The translations under genes were made by a program, and so were the position numbers. Positions 21,822-30,247 of a stretch of 64,000 nt of DNA are shown one piece after another (the stretch's first letter is position 1; the number at the start of each line of letters is the position of its first letter). Source of the DNA: Ectobacillus panaciterrae DSM 19096 (GTDB lineage: Bacteria; Bacillota; Bacilli; Bacillales; Bacillaceae_G); the NCBI RefSeq assembly GCF_000430785.1, contig NZ_AUMR01000013.1, forward strand, positions 1-64,000, in the 5' to 3' direction. Below the pieces are notes generated by a model. The model searched no databases, was not told where the DNA came from, and saw only the letters and a list, made by a program, of their open reading frames with translations.

Positions 21822-22924
21822 TGAGGATTCAAAAAGCAGTTCTGCATCGAACAAGCATGAAGCTTGTGTCTCCGTTCGCGACAAGTTACGGTGCTTACCA
21901 TGATCGTGAAAGCATTATCGTAGAGCTTTATGATGAAGACGGACGTACGGGATGGGGGGAGGTTGTTGCCTTCTCGCAGCCTTGGTATACGGAAGAAACT
22001 GTCCAAACTGCATGGCATATGCTTATGGATTTTTTAGTACCAGCAGTGTTGGCGAGCGAAATTTCTCACCCGAATGAAGTGCCGAAGCTGTTCGCCGGCA
22101 TAAAACGCAATAATATGGCGAAAGCAGGACTTGAGGGAGCTGTCTGGGATTTATATGCGCAGCGTACGGAACAATCGCTGGCGCGGGCTCTTGGAGGGCG
22201 TATAAACGAAATTGAAGTGGGCGTAGTAATCGGGCTGGATACTTTGCCGAATATGCTTCAAAAGATGGAACAGTATGCGGCAGACGGTTATAAACGCTTT
22301 AAAGTGAAAATTAAGCCTGAAAATGATTATGAACTCTTGTCGGGAATACGAAAAGTCTTTCCTGACATTCCGCTTATGGCGGACGCGAACTCAGCTTACA
22401 CATTAGACGACATAGAGAAACTGAAGCGGCTTGATGAATGCAATCTGATGATGATTGAACAGCCCCTTGCGGACAACGATTTCATGGATCACGCAGTGCT
22501 TCAGAAAGAGCTTCATACGCCGGTTTGTCTGGATGAAAGCATTCACTCGCTTGAAGATGCGAGAGTGGCGATTCAACTTGGGAGCTGCCGTATTGTGAAT
22601 ATTAAAGCAGGGCGTGTCGGCGGATTGACAGAAGCGATTCGCATTCATGATTACTGTCAGGCACATCATGTACCTGTTTGGTGCGGCGGCATGATTGAGA
22701 CAGGCATATCAAGAGGACAGAACGTAGCGCTCGCTTCGCTGCCGAACTTTACGATACCTGGCGATATTTCCGCGTCGTCTCGTCATTGGGAGCGTGATCT
22801 CATTACACCTGAAGTAACGCTTCAGAACGGAAAGGTGAAGGTTCAAAACGGAATTGGACTCGGATATAAGGTTGATAGAAGCTATTTGAAGCGAATTACG
22901 TTACAAACAAGCATTCTTACATAG
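21821..22924 (+). CDS. menC: o-Succinylbenzoate synthase
   Basis: Enolase-superfamily dehydratase making OSB from SHCHC, 367 residues. Catalytic Lys in FKVKIKPEND near residue 160, metal ligands in LMADANSAY, MMIEQPLADND and CLDESIHS, and the second Lys in NIKAGRVGG near 265. TGATG overlap with menE; I take the ATG at 21821, with a GTG three bases upstream as alternative. Some homologues are N-acylamino-acid racemases, but the men position fixes the role. Confidence 0.93.
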   Translation: MRIQKAVLHRTSMKLVSPFATSYGAYHDRESIIVELYDEDGRTGWGEVVAFSQPWYTEETVQTAWHMLMDFLVPAVLASEISHPNEVPKLFAGIKRNNMAKAGLEGAVWDLYAQRTEQSLARALGGRINEIEVGVVIGLDTLPNMLQKMEQYAADGYKRFKVKIKPENDYELLSGIRKVFPDIPLMADANSAYTLDDIEKLKRLDECNLMMIEQPLADNDFMDHAVLQKELHTPVCLDESIHSLEDARVAIQLGSCRIVNIKAGRVGGLTEAIRIHDYCQAHHVPVWCGGMIETGISRGQNVALASLPNFTIPGDISASSRHWERDLITPEVTLQNGKVKVQNGIGLGYKVDRSYLKRITLQTSILT

Positions 22925-22959
22925 AAAAGCGCATGACACTTTCGTCATGCGCTTTTCTA
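22923..22959. terminator. Bidirectional terminator between menC and the SDR gene
   Basis: AGAAAAGCGCATGAC pairs with GTCATGCGCTTTTCT (15 bp, 7-nt loop) with A and T flanks, so it can serve both convergent genes. Confidence 0.9.
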
Positions 22960-23008
22960 TGTAAGAATTTCTTTTAAAAAAGAGAACAGCCATTGAAAGA
23001 GTTTTCGT

Positions 23009-24046
23009 TTAATGGGTTTTTGTATCAGTCCACAGCTCAAGCAGCTCCTGCTCCCGTTCAGGCGGCAGTCCAGCTTTTCGTTTGTTGTCTTGGCGTCCCT
23101 GCTCCCATTCCCAAATATCATAAATTGTTTCTTCTAATGGACGGAAGGACAATCCTTGTTGGACAGCTTTGTTGATACTGATATCAGAAGCGCCTTTCCA
23201 TGGCTCCATTTCGCCGGGAAGTGCCGTATTTTCAGGAAGCCACAGCGGCATTTGCACCCATGGCACAACATCATTTTCTAACAAAAATTCCTCTTGCACC
23301 CATACAAATTCAGCATCGCTTTCTGTCACCTGTTTGCATGTCTCCAACAGCTGATTCATGGTGAGACTATAGTTCGGACCCGTTACGTTATAAGTGCCTG
23401 TTGTTCGCTCTTTGGCCATTTCAAGGATCCAGGTGGCCATATCCCTTACATCAATGAGTTGAACGCGTTTGTCTGGATTTCCAGGACACAGGATGCGTCC
23501 GCCCATAGCCACACGTTTTACCCAGTACGGAAGCCGGTCTGTATAGTCAAACGATCCTACAATTTGACCTGCCCGTACATTCAGCACCTTGCCGGGCATT
23601 TGTTGCTGAGCTTCCTGTTCGCACAGCGCCTTTAACGGACCGTAATACTCATAAACGGGTCCTGCCGTATCCTTTGTAACCTCGTCTGCCTCCTCGGCAG
23701 ACATTGTTTGAACCGGATAGCTTTCCGTAATGCCGAGCGGAATCCAATCTTTGTACACAGAGATGCTCGAGATATATGTATAATGGTTGATGTTGTCTCC
23801 TAATACCTTAGCGGCCTTGGAGACAGTACGAGGAACAAAACCGCACGTATCAATGACCGCATCCCATTTCCGTCCTTTCAGCGCCTTTAGCGTACCATCC
23901 CGGTCCCCAAGTAATATCTCCACATTCCGAAATACTTCATTGTTATTTCCGCGATTGAATAAGGTAACCGCATATCCTCTTCTTAACGCTTCCTGTGCGA
24001 TATGCCTTCCTAAAAAGCGGGTGCCGCCTAAAATAAGGATTTTCAT
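23009..24046 (-). CDS. NAD-dependent epimerase/dehydratase (extended SDR)
   Basis: A 345-residue extended short-chain dehydrogenase. The dinucleotide loop is GGTRFLGRHIAQ at residue 8, and the Tyr-Lys pair is in YYGPLKALCE near residue 148. DGTLKALKGRKWDAVIDTCG marks the isoflavone-reductase/UDP-sugar epimerase-like branch. AAAGGAGG stands before the ATG. The gene stands alone between a shared terminator and a divergent carbonic anhydrase. Substrate is not apparent from the sequence. Confidence 0.85.
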   Translation of the reverse strand: MKILILGGTRFLGRHIAQEALRRGYAVTLFNRGNNNEVFRNVEILLGDRDGTLKALKGRKWDAVIDTCGFVPRTVSKAAKVLGDNINHYTYISSISVYKDWIPLGITESYPVQTMSAEEADEVTKDTAGPVYEYYGPLKALCEQEAQQQMPGKVLNVRAGQIVGSFDYTDRLPYWVKRVAMGGRILCPGNPDKRVQLIDVRDMATWILEMAKERTTGTYNVTGPNYSLTMNQLLETCKQVTESDAEFVWVQEEFLLENDVVPWVQMPLWLPENTALPGEMEPWKGASDISINKAVQQGLSFRPLEETIYDIWEWEQGRQDNKRKAGLPPEREQELLELWTDTKTH

Positions 24047-24255
24047 TATATCCCTCCTTTTTCAAGTATATGAATCAATATACTTGAAAAATCTGTAATT
24101 TCCTGCATGTATATGAAAAAGAGAACACTGCGATAGCGTTCTCTTTCATGAAGCACTATTGTCTGAATAATTATGTGAATTAAAAATGAATGAGGCGTTT
24201 TTCTTGACTTTGATTTTCAATGGAGGGAACATTATAACAAAGAAGGAGGGTTATT

Positions 24256-24819
24256 ATGAAATTATTGGAAGAAATTTTAACCTATAATAAAAGCTTTGTA
24301 GAAAATAAAGAATATGAATCCTTTAAAACAAATAAATATCCGGATAAGCGGCTTGTTATCATTTCCTGCATGGATACACGTCTTGTGGAACTTTTGCCAA
24401 AAGCGATGAACATGCGTAACGGAGACGTAAAAATTGTGAAGGTGGCAGGCGCTGTTGTTGCGCATCCGTTCGGCAGTATTATGCGGAGCGTGCTTGTAGC
24501 GGTATATGAGCTTGGCGCGGATGAGGTATGCGTAATTGGACATTATGATTGCGGCATGGCTAGTCTGCAAGCGAAAAACACAATCGAAAAAATGAAAGAA
24601 CGCGGCATCTCAGAAGACAAATTAGCTACTCTTCATTATTCGGGGATAAATTTAGAGAAATTTCTTCATGGATTTTCCTGTGTAGAAGACAGCGTAAAGC
24701 ATAGTGTAGAAATCATTCGCCATCATCCTCTTATGCCGGGTGATGTGCCGGTGCACGGACTTGTCATTGACCCGAAAACGGGCCGCTTGGATACCATTGC
24801 AGACGGATATCAAAACTAA
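24256..24819 (+). CDS. Beta-class carbonic anhydrase
   Basis: Interconverts CO2 and bicarbonate in the cytoplasm; 187 residues. Zinc ligands Cys38 (SCMDTR, with the Asp-Arg dyad at 40/42), His96 and Cys99 (GHYDCGM) are all in place. AAGGAGG precedes the ATG. An isolated 9-bp hairpin lies upstream (24117-24147) and may be an attenuator. Its last four bases overlap the convergent yidD gene. Confidence 0.92.
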   Translation: MKLLEEILTYNKSFVENKEYESFKTNKYPDKRLVIISCMDTRLVELLPKAMNMRNGDVKIVKVAGAVVAHPFGSIMRSVLVAVYELGADEVCVIGHYDCGMASLQAKNTIEKMKERGISEDKLATLHYSGINLEKFLHGFSCVEDSVKHSVEIIRHHPLMPGDVPVHGLVIDPKTGRLDTIADGYQN

Positions 24820-25046
24820 ACAGGATTGTCTTTTTTTTCAGGAACAGGATCAAAGCCTCCCGGATGAAAGGGATGACATTTCAAAATGCGTTTCATTGTC
24901 ATCCATCCGCCTTTTAGAGTGCCATGAACGCGAATCGCTTCCATGCCGTAATGAGAGCATGTCGGGTAAAACCGGCATGACGGCGGCTTCAGCGGTGACA
25001 GAAATTTTTGGTAAAATCGAATCAAAGTCATAAAAATCCGCTTCAT
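24816..25046 (-). CDS. yidD: Membrane protein insertion efficiency factor YidD
   Basis: A 76-residue member of the YidD family with an amphipathic N-terminus ([15 protein letters not shown]) and the characteristic [16 protein letters not shown] and [12 protein letters not shown] motifs. It acts at the inner membrane face with YidC-type insertases. Convergent with, and overlapping by four bases, the carbonic anhydrase gene. Confidence 0.93.
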   Translation of the reverse strand: MKRIFMTLIRFYQKFLSPLKPPSCRFYPTCSHYGMEAIRVHGTLKGGWMTMKRILKCHPFHPGGFDPVPEKKDNPV

Positions 25047-25204
25047 AAACAGACTCCTTCCTTACATATGTATAAAGTATCATAGCATAATTTGGCTGTG
25101 AAAATCACGTTGCATAAATCTTTACTATTAGAGGTATTCAGTATATCATATTAAATATATCGGAATTCCCGTTTTCACTAAAAGGGGTAGAGGGAGAGAT
25201 GAAT

Positions 25205-25678
25205 ATGCCATCAGTAGAAAGCTTTGAATTAGATCATAATATTGTAAAAGCACCGTATGTAAGACATTGCGGCGTTCATAAAGTAGGAAGCGACGGCGTT
25301 GTAAATAAATTCGACATTCGTTTTTGCCAGCCGAATAAACAGGCAATGAAGCCGGATGTGATTCATACGCTTGAGCACTTACTAGCTTTTAACCTAAGAA
25401 AGTATGTGGTAAAGCATAGCCACTTTGATATTATTGATATTTCTCCGATGGGATGCCAAACAGGCTTTTATCTTGTAGTCAGCGGTACGCCGACAGTTCG
25501 TGAGATTATCGATCTTCTAGAAGATACAATACGCGACGCTGCACAAGTAACAGAAGTGCCGGCTGCCAATGAAACGCAGTGCGGACAGGCGAAGCTGCAT
25601 GACCTTGACGGCGCTAAGCGTATGATGAATTACTGGTTATCCCAAGATAAAGATGAACTGGAAAAGGTATTCGGTTAA
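25205..25678 (+). CDS. luxS: S-ribosylhomocysteine lyase
   Basis: Cleaves S-ribosylhomocysteine to homocysteine and DPD, the AI-2 precursor. 157 residues; metal ligands His54 and His58 in HTLEHLL with Glu57, and Cys126 in [11 protein letters not shown], with the catalytic Cys84 in PMGCQTG. The start [11 protein letters not shown] with GGGAG eight bases upstream fits the family; two more codons (M-N) are possible from an ATG at 25199. Its TAA overlaps the TAA of the opposite-strand ytzI gene. Works in the methyl cycle with metK (32.3 kb). Confidence 0.96.
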   Translation: MPSVESFELDHNIVKAPYVRHCGVHKVGSDGVVNKFDIRFCQPNKQAMKPDVIHTLEHLLAFNLRKYVVKHSHFDIIDISPMGCQTGFYLVVSGTPTVREIIDLLEDTIRDAAQVTEVPAANETQCGQAKLHDLDGAKRMMNYWLSQDKDELEKVFG

Positions 25679-25833
25679 TCTTCATCTGAAATTTTCTTAT
25701 TTTCCTGCATATAAGGGCTATCTTCGGCACGATCTACAGAGTGCTTGTAAGAATAGCCCTTATTTATTGTCAAAACAGAAAGCAATAAAATAACAGTAAC
25801 AACAATGACAGAGATGATTAATACAGTGAACAT
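25675..25833 (-). CDS. ytzI: YtzI-like small membrane protein
   Basis: A 52-residue gene read directly from the minus strand. The ATG has AAAGGGGG seven bases upstream. Residues 3-23 are a membrane helix ([19 protein letters not shown]) and the rest is a charged tail ([17 protein letters not shown]). Small YtzI proteins next to luxS are known in Bacillus, which supports the name. Its stop codon and the luxS stop share the palindrome TTAA, leaving no room for a terminator between them. Function unknown. Confidence 0.8.
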   Translation of the reverse strand: MFTVLIISVIVVTVILLLSVLTINKGYSYKHSVDRAEDSPYMQENKKISDED

Positions 25834-25852
25834 GTTTATACCCCCTTTGTTT

Positions 25853-26050
25853 TATATAAATGCAACTAAAAAATTAACATAAAAACTTTTCTTTTAGCGG
25901 GGAGAGAGCATCCGACTAAGCATAGAAGCGGTCAAACCCTTTTCGTGGTCCAAGCAGGGGTAAATCATAGAGAGGGAGCGAGCGCAGTTTCCCTTTTGTT
26001 CTACGTGGCCAACGATAGATCTGTCGGAATAACAAAGTGGACTTATATAA
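25853..26050 (-). repeat. Repeat R3, copy 2 (inverted)
   Basis: About 197 bp matching 12853-13048 in reverse, including AAACCCTTTTCGTGG and GGAGAGAGCATCCGACTAAG. It fills the space between ytzI and the 26136 gene. Open frames within it have no ribosome site. Confidence 0.8.
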
Positions 26051-26135
26051 TAGTACCACGGCAGAAGCGCCCTGCATATTTCTAACGGGTATGCACACAA
26101 TGAAGATAAGGTACGAATCAGCAAGGGGGCTTATG

Positions 26136-26450
26136 ATGGAAAAGAAAACGTATTATATTTCAGTTGCAGAAGGCGGTATTTCGCAGGTGAAAACAGCGAA
26201 TACATATAGCTTTGCCATTCAAGCGAACGATGATGAAATTGTACAGCTGCGTGAAATTTTTGATGCAGCATATGTAGAAGACGTCCGTACGTTTTGGCGG
26301 GCGCATATTCCGTTTTTGGAATACCATCATGATCATTCGAATGACAAATATGATGAACGATTGCAGCGGGCCTATAAAATGATTTATGACCTTGGCGACA
26401 ATAAAACGAAAGAATTAATTGCGCAGATGGGGATTATTGATGGACTGTAA
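26136..26450 (+). CDS. Conserved hypothetical protein (104 aa)
   Basis: I do not recognise a functional family. The soluble 104-residue product has a beta-strand start (KKTYYISVAEGGISQ), a helical middle, and a His-rich patch (FLEYHHDHSND near residue 68). The ATG at 26136 has AAGGGGG six bases upstream; an ATG three bases earlier is possible. The longer open frame starting in the R3 repeat is not coding. It lies 71 bp before ytkD and may share its transcript. Confidence 0.7.
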   Translation: MEKKTYYISVAEGGISQVKTANTYSFAIQANDDEIVQLREIFDAAYVEDVRTFWRAHIPFLEYHHDHSNDKYDERLQRAYKMIYDLGDNKTKELIAQMGIIDGL

Positions 26451-26521
26451 TATTAGGCAGGTTCTCTAGAATATGCTACAATTTGGGGTAAGAATCGGTT
26501 TCAAAGTAGGGGAGCAGGTGC

Positions 26522-27001
26522 ATGTACACATTTACGGATTATTATCAAAATACGGTGCAGTTATCATTTGATGATCATCCATTTTCTCGCACACCAAAGC
26601 ACGTTTGGGTGATTTGCCGCTATCATAATGAATGGCTGCTGACGCATCACCTTCGCCGCGGACTTGAGTTTCCAGGCGGTAAAGTAGAAGAAGGGGAGAC
26701 ATCGGAAGAAGCTGCGGTTCGCGAGGTTCGGGAAGAAACAGGCGGAGTTGTCTCTTATCTAAAATATATAGGGCAGTACAAGGTGTCAGGAAAGGATAAA
26801 ATCATCATTAAAAACATTTACTTCGCTGAAATTAGTGATGTGTTAGAGCATACGCACTATAATGAAACGAAGGGACATGTACTGCTGCAGGAAATTCCAA
26901 AGAGTATAAAGGTAGACCGGCGTTTCAGCTTTATTATGCGCGATGATGTATTAGTGCATAGTCTGAAGCAGGTGCAAAAGAGCCTGCAGGAAATGAAATA
27001 A
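26522..27001 (+). CDS. ytkD: YtkD-type Nudix nucleoside triphosphatase
   Basis: A 159-residue Nudix hydrolase. The Nudix box runs from GGKVEEGETSEEAAVREV into REETGG (about residues 57-80). Family members hydrolyse (d)NTPs including oxidised guanine nucleotides and can remove pyrophosphate from RNA 5' ends. GGGGAG lies upstream of the ATG. The neighbouring ytlDCA transporter on the other strand matches the Bacillus arrangement, supporting orthology with ytkD. Confidence 0.88.
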   Translation: MYTFTDYYQNTVQLSFDDHPFSRTPKHVWVICRYHNEWLLTHHLRRGLEFPGGKVEEGETSEEAAVREVREETGGVVSYLKYIGQYKVSGKDKIIIKNIYFAEISDVLEHTHYNETKGHVLLQEIPKSIKVDRRFSFIMRDDVLVHSLKQVQKSLQEMK

Positions 27002-27037
27002 GAAAAAGACCAAGCCCAGAAGGTTTGGTCTTTTTCT
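27001..27037. terminator. Bidirectional terminator between ytkD and ytlD
   Basis: AGAAAAAGACCAAGC / GGTTTGGTCTTTTTCT stem-loop between two convergent genes. Confidence 0.88.
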
Positions 27038-27849
27038 TACTTTGCTTTCCGGGTAATTAGTTTTTCAAACCATTCTACAAGCACATACATAACTGTTGCG
27101 AACATACAGGTGAGCAGTACGCTCATTAATACGAGTGTAAAATTGAATACTTGAAAGCCGTAGCTTATTAGGTATCCGAGGCCCTGCTTGGATACGAGCA
27201 GCTCTCCGAAAATGACTCCTACCCATGATAATCCAACGTTAACCTTCAGTGTGGATACAATGGTTGGAAAAGAAGCGGGGAGTATTACCTGCTGATAGCT
27301 CTGCCATTTGCTGGCGCCAAACGTTTGCATGACCTTTATATAATTAGGATCTACCTCAAGAAATGCTGTGTAAATCACGAGAATGGTAATAATGACTGAA
27401 ATAATAACGCCCATAGCTATAGATGAGGATATGTTTGGACCGAAAACGACAATGATGATAGGACCAAGCGCTACTTTTGGCATGGCATTTAACACAACTA
27501 AGTAGGGGTCTAATACGCGCGCTAAAAATGGAGTCCACCAAAGCAGGGTAGCAATTAATGTACCAAGAATCGTGCCGAGCAAAAATCCTGAAAATGTTTC
27601 CAACAGCGTGACCCATAAATGAGGAAGCAAGGAGCCGTCTTGCAGCTTGCTCCACAGCAGCTTTAAAATGCTGGACGGAGAACTGAACAGGAGCGGATCA
27701 ATCCATGCGGCACGGCTGGCAATCTCCCAAAGAATAAAGAAAGCCAGAAGCAAGAACACTTGTAAAAGCGTGATAGCGCGCTTTTTCTTTTTCTCCTTTT
27801 TTACATAAGCACGATGAAGAAGCGACAGATTAAGATTTTTGTACTTCAA
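27037..27849 (-). CDS. ytlD: ABC transporter permease, nitrate/sulfonate/taurine class
   Basis: A 270-residue permease with about six membrane helices and the EAA-type loop [17 protein letters not shown] near residue 185, typical of SsuC/TauC/NrtB-like permeases. The start is a TTG with GGAGAG upstream and lies inside the end of the ATPase gene (20-bp overlap). The basic stretch KKEKKKKR before the first helix fits a cytoplasmic N-terminus. Substrate unknown; despite the class name nothing links it to nitrate. Confidence 0.85.
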   Translation of the reverse strand: MKYKNLNLSLLHRAYVKKEKKKKRAITLLQVFLLLAFFILWEIASRAAWIDPLLFSSPSSILKLLWSKLQDGSLLPHLWVTLLETFSGFLLGTILGTLIATLLWWTPFLARVLDPYLVVLNAMPKVALGPIIIVVFGPNISSSIAMGVIISVIITILVIYTAFLEVDPNYIKVMQTFGASKWQSYQQVILPASFPTIVSTLKVNVGLSWVGVIFGELLVSKQGLGYLISYGFQVFNFTLVLMSVLLTCMFATVMYVLVEWFEKLITRKAK

Positions 27850-28606
27850 GACTCTCCAGCTCCTTCCAAATCAACTGAAACAGCTTTGTAAAAGCAGGAT
27901 GCTGGCGAGCCTGAATTGGAGACATATTGCGAATTTCTTCAGGAACGGCAATCACTTTAGCGATATGCCCTGGTTTTGCACGAAGAAGAAATATACGGTC
28001 GCTCATGGCAATGGCTTCTTCAATATCATGTGTCACAAGAATAGAAGTTTTATGAAATTCTTTAAGGAGTGAGCAGACGAGTTCTTCTAATTTGATTTTT
28101 GTTTGGTAATCAAGAGCGGAGAATGGCTCATCCAGAAGCAGAATTTTCGGATTGGTAGCCAGCGTTCGAACAAGAGCGGCACGTTGACGCATTCCGCCTG
28201 AGAGCTGACGCGGGTAGAGTTGAACCGAGTCAGCCAATCCGACCTGTTCCAGCAATTTGAGCGCATACTGGCGAGTCTCGCGGCTGTAAGTGCCGGTAAT
28301 ACGCAAACCGGTTACGATATTTTCTTCAATTGTTTTCCAAGGAAACAAATAATCCTGCTGCAGCATATATCCGATTGCTGAGCTTGGCTCCGTGACAGCT
28401 TCTCCTTCAATTTCAACGCGCCCTTCTAAAGGCTGCAAAAGACCTGCAATTATAGAAAGCAGAGTCGTTTTTCCGCAGCCGCTTGGCCCTAGGAACGAGA
28501 TAAACTCTCCTTCTTGCATTTCCAACTCAATATTGGCTAATGTGAGGCTGGCTTCTTTCTCAGTGAAAAAGCAGTGGTATACATTTTGGATTGTTAAGAA
28601 GCTCAT
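27830..28606 (-). CDS. ytlC: ABC transporter ATP-binding protein
   Basis: 258 residues. Walker [12 protein letters not shown] near residue 42, Q-loop in [10 protein letters not shown], signature [15 protein letters not shown] near 135, Walker [13 protein letters not shown] near 158 and switch His in VTHDIEEAI. NrtD/SsuB class. Energises the permease encoded immediately downstream; the binding lipoprotein is encoded upstream. Confidence 0.9.
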   Translation of the reverse strand: MSFLTIQNVYHCFFTEKEASLTLANIELEMQEGEFISFLGPSGCGKTTLLSIIAGLLQPLEGRVEIEGEAVTEPSSAIGYMLQQDYLFPWKTIEENIVTGLRITGTYSRETRQYALKLLEQVGLADSVQLYPRQLSGGMRQRAALVRTLATNPKILLLDEPFSALDYQTKIKLEELVCSLLKEFHKTSILVTHDIEEAIAMSDRIFLLRAKPGHIAKVIAVPEEIRNMSPIQARQHPAFTKLFQLIWKELESLEVQKS

Positions 28607-28614
28607 GGGGGCCT

Positions 28615-29607
28615 CTACTGTTTAATAGCCTTTTCCGCAATGGAAGTATTCACTAAAGTGTCATGCTCTACTTCTTTTGGAAGTTCGCCAGCTTCCTTCA
28701 TAATCTTTTGCAGGTTGTTCCATTCCTCTTCATCCAAAATCGGGTTTGTTGCATAGGAATTTTGGTTCTTGTAACGTTCAATGACCTTAATCATAATATC
28801 CTTTGGCGTATCTTTAAAAAATGGTTCTACGACCTTTGCGATCTCTTCTGGGCTATGTGTATCAACCCATTGCTGCGCTTTATACAAGGCTTTCGTAAAC
28901 TTCTCTGCAACAGCTGCGTTCTTTTTCAAATAACTTTCCTTTGCCATAAAGGATGTGTAAGGAATCTTTCCAGACTCTGCTCCGAAAGAAGCAACGATAT
29001 ATCCTTTTCCTTCTTTTTCAAAAATGCTGGCCGTCGGTTCAAACAACTGGACATAATCTCCTGTACCGGAAGCAAAAGCATTTGCGATATTTGCAAACTC
29101 GATGCTTTGAATGAGATTCAAGTCTTTTTGCGGATTAATGCCGTGCTTCTTCAACACAAACTCGCCTGCCATTTGCGGCATGCCGCCTTTTCGCTGACCA
29201 AGAAACGTTGTGCCCTTCAAATCACTCCAATTAAAGGACTCCAGCTTTTTGCGTGATACAAGAAACGTTCCGTCTGTTTGCGTAAGCTGTGCAAAGTTAA
29301 TGACAGGATCCTTTGCTCCTTGACTGTAGACATAAATTGTAGTTTCAGAACCAACAAGCGCAATATCGATTCCGTTTGATAAAAGAGCCGTCATCGTTTT
29401 GTCTCCGCCAGCAGTTGTTTGAAGATCGAGCTCTAATCCCTCTTCTTTAAAATATCCTTTGCCAATCGCTACATACAATGGTGCGTAAAAGAGAGAATGC
29501 GTTACTTCTCCAACGCGAACTTTTTGCAGCGCTTCTTTCTTATTACAAGCTGCGAACGTAAAAAAGCTCAACATGAAAACTGTAAATAAAATAAGCAGCT
29601 TTCTCAA
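28615..29607 (-). CDS. ytlA: ABC transporter substrate-binding lipoprotein
   Basis: 330 residues with a lipoprotein signal (hydrophobic LLILFTVFMLSFFTFAAC, lipobox FAAC with Cys20). The mature part is an SsuA/NMT1-like periplasmic-binding fold (VGEVTHSLFYAPLYVAIGKG then FKEEGLELDLQ). The ligand could be a sulfonate, a thiamine precursor or another small anion. AGGAGGTGGGCATCC precedes the ATG. An unexplained hairpin (AAAGCCCAT...ATGGGCTTT, 29652-29695) sits in its leader. Confidence 0.87.
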   Translation of the reverse strand: MRKLLILFTVFMLSFFTFAACNKKEALQKVRVGEVTHSLFYAPLYVAIGKGYFKEEGLELDLQTTAGGDKTMTALLSNGIDIALVGSETTIYVYSQGAKDPVINFAQLTQTDGTFLVSRKKLESFNWSDLKGTTFLGQRKGGMPQMAGEFVLKKHGINPQKDLNLIQSIEFANIANAFASGTGDYVQLFEPTASIFEKEGKGYIVASFGAESGKIPYTSFMAKESYLKKNAAVAEKFTKALYKAQQWVDTHSPEEIAKVVEPFFKDTPKDIMIKVIERYKNQNSYATNPILDEEEWNNLQKIMKEAGELPKEVEHDTLVNTSIAEKAIKQ

Positions 29608-29828
29608 GGATGCCCACCTCCTAAAAGTGAATCTGTTTTACTGTATGTATGCGAAAGCCCATGTGTGAATGCCTATAAGAAAAAAATGGGCTTTTTCATT
29701 ACATGCTACTATTTTGTCGAAATATGTCGAGATGTTCCTCTTTCTGTATATAACCACATATACAAAAAACATGGTAATATATTTATAAGATATTTCGTTA
29801 AATTTTTAAATATTATAAAAATTATCGA

Positions 29829-29904
29829 AAGGCAAACCTGTTGAAAAGCAGGGACGCAAAGTCACGGGTCTAAGGTAGAAATACTACGATGGCTGGGCTG
29901 CTAC
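29829..29904 (+). ncRNA. Cyclic di-GMP-I (GEMM) riboswitch
   Basis: Matches the c-di-GMP-I aptamer: GGCAAACC, a CCTG/CAGG hairpin with a GAAA-type loop, then GGGACGCAAAG, TCACGGGTCTAAGG, a GGTAG/CTAC hairpin and ATGGCTGGGCTGC. These are the conserved ligand-binding and tetraloop-receptor segments. There is no intrinsic terminator between it and the next start codon; instead a small hairpin (GCTAC/GTAGC, 29900-29917) holds the ribosome site GGAGG (29909-29913) in its loop and 3' arm, suggesting translational control. TGGTAATAT near 29771 is a possible extended -10. Confidence 0.9.
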
Positions 29905-29925
29905 TTACGGAGGTAGCTAAAGTTT

Positions 29926-30072
29926 ATGGATCAAGCACAAGCAGTTGCGGTAAAAACAAACGAAGCCTATCTTGACAAGGAGTGGCTGCAATTAGTAACA
30001 GAGGCAATGGATATGGGAATATCACGTGAAGAAATCTGCGAGTTTCTTAAGAGTGCTTTTAAAGAAAGATGA
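29926..30072 (+). CDS. SinI-type anti-repressor (48 aa)
   Basis: A 48-residue protein whose core LDKEWLQLVTEAMDMGISRE and following EICEFLK match the SinI dimerisation hook that binds and inactivates SinR, the master biofilm repressor. The family is known from Bacillus. There is no partner sinR next to it, so it acts in trans if functional. It sits directly under a c-di-GMP riboswitch; GGAGG lies 12 bases before the ATG, a long spacing. SinI family is clear; that it targets SinR rather than a paralogue is inference. Confidence 0.85.
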   Translation: MDQAQAVAVKTNEAYLDKEWLQLVTEAMDMGISREEICEFLKSAFKER

Positions 30073-30106
30073 AGACGTACATAAAATTGAATAGCGCATA
30101 CACTAG

Positions 30107-30133
30107 GAGCAGTCATGTGAACTGCTCTTTTTA
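30107..30133 (+). terminator. Terminator of the SinI-type gene
   Basis: GAGCAGT-CATGTGA-ACTGCTC then TTTTT. Confidence 0.85.
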
Positions 30134-30148
30134 AATACAGAACGAAAT

Positions 30149-30183
30149 AAGAGGATATCATCAGGTGTGATGATATCCTCTTT
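30149..30183. terminator. Strong hairpin serving pckA (convergent)
   Basis: AAGAGGATATCATCA pairs perfectly with TGATGATATCCTCTT around a GGTG loop. It lies 65 bp after the pckA stop on the minus strand and has T-runs on both strands. A piece of the R1 repeat (30208-30240) lies between it and pckA. Confidence 0.85.
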
Positions 30184-30247
30184 ATAACGGTAATGAACAT
30201 TTGCATTCCGGAGATGAACGAGCCGGTTCTGCTTTTCTTTTGTTATG

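Noticed and set aside
24117-24147. Hairpin AAAGAGAAC/GTTCTCTTT before the carbonic anhydrase gene
   Set aside because: Good 9-bp stem, but no gene ends here on either strand and there is no aptamer-like sequence; not enough to call an attenuator.
28663-29256. 197-codon plus-strand open frame opposite the substrate-binding lipoprotein gene
   Set aside because: No ribosome site and the minus-strand frame has a lipobox and a binding-protein fold; the long antisense frame is a by-product of codon usage.
27037-29607. ABC transporter as part of the nitrate module
   Set aside because: NrtBD-like only at class level; far from the Fnr units, with no Fnr box, and it matches the ytlACD arrangement beside ytkD.
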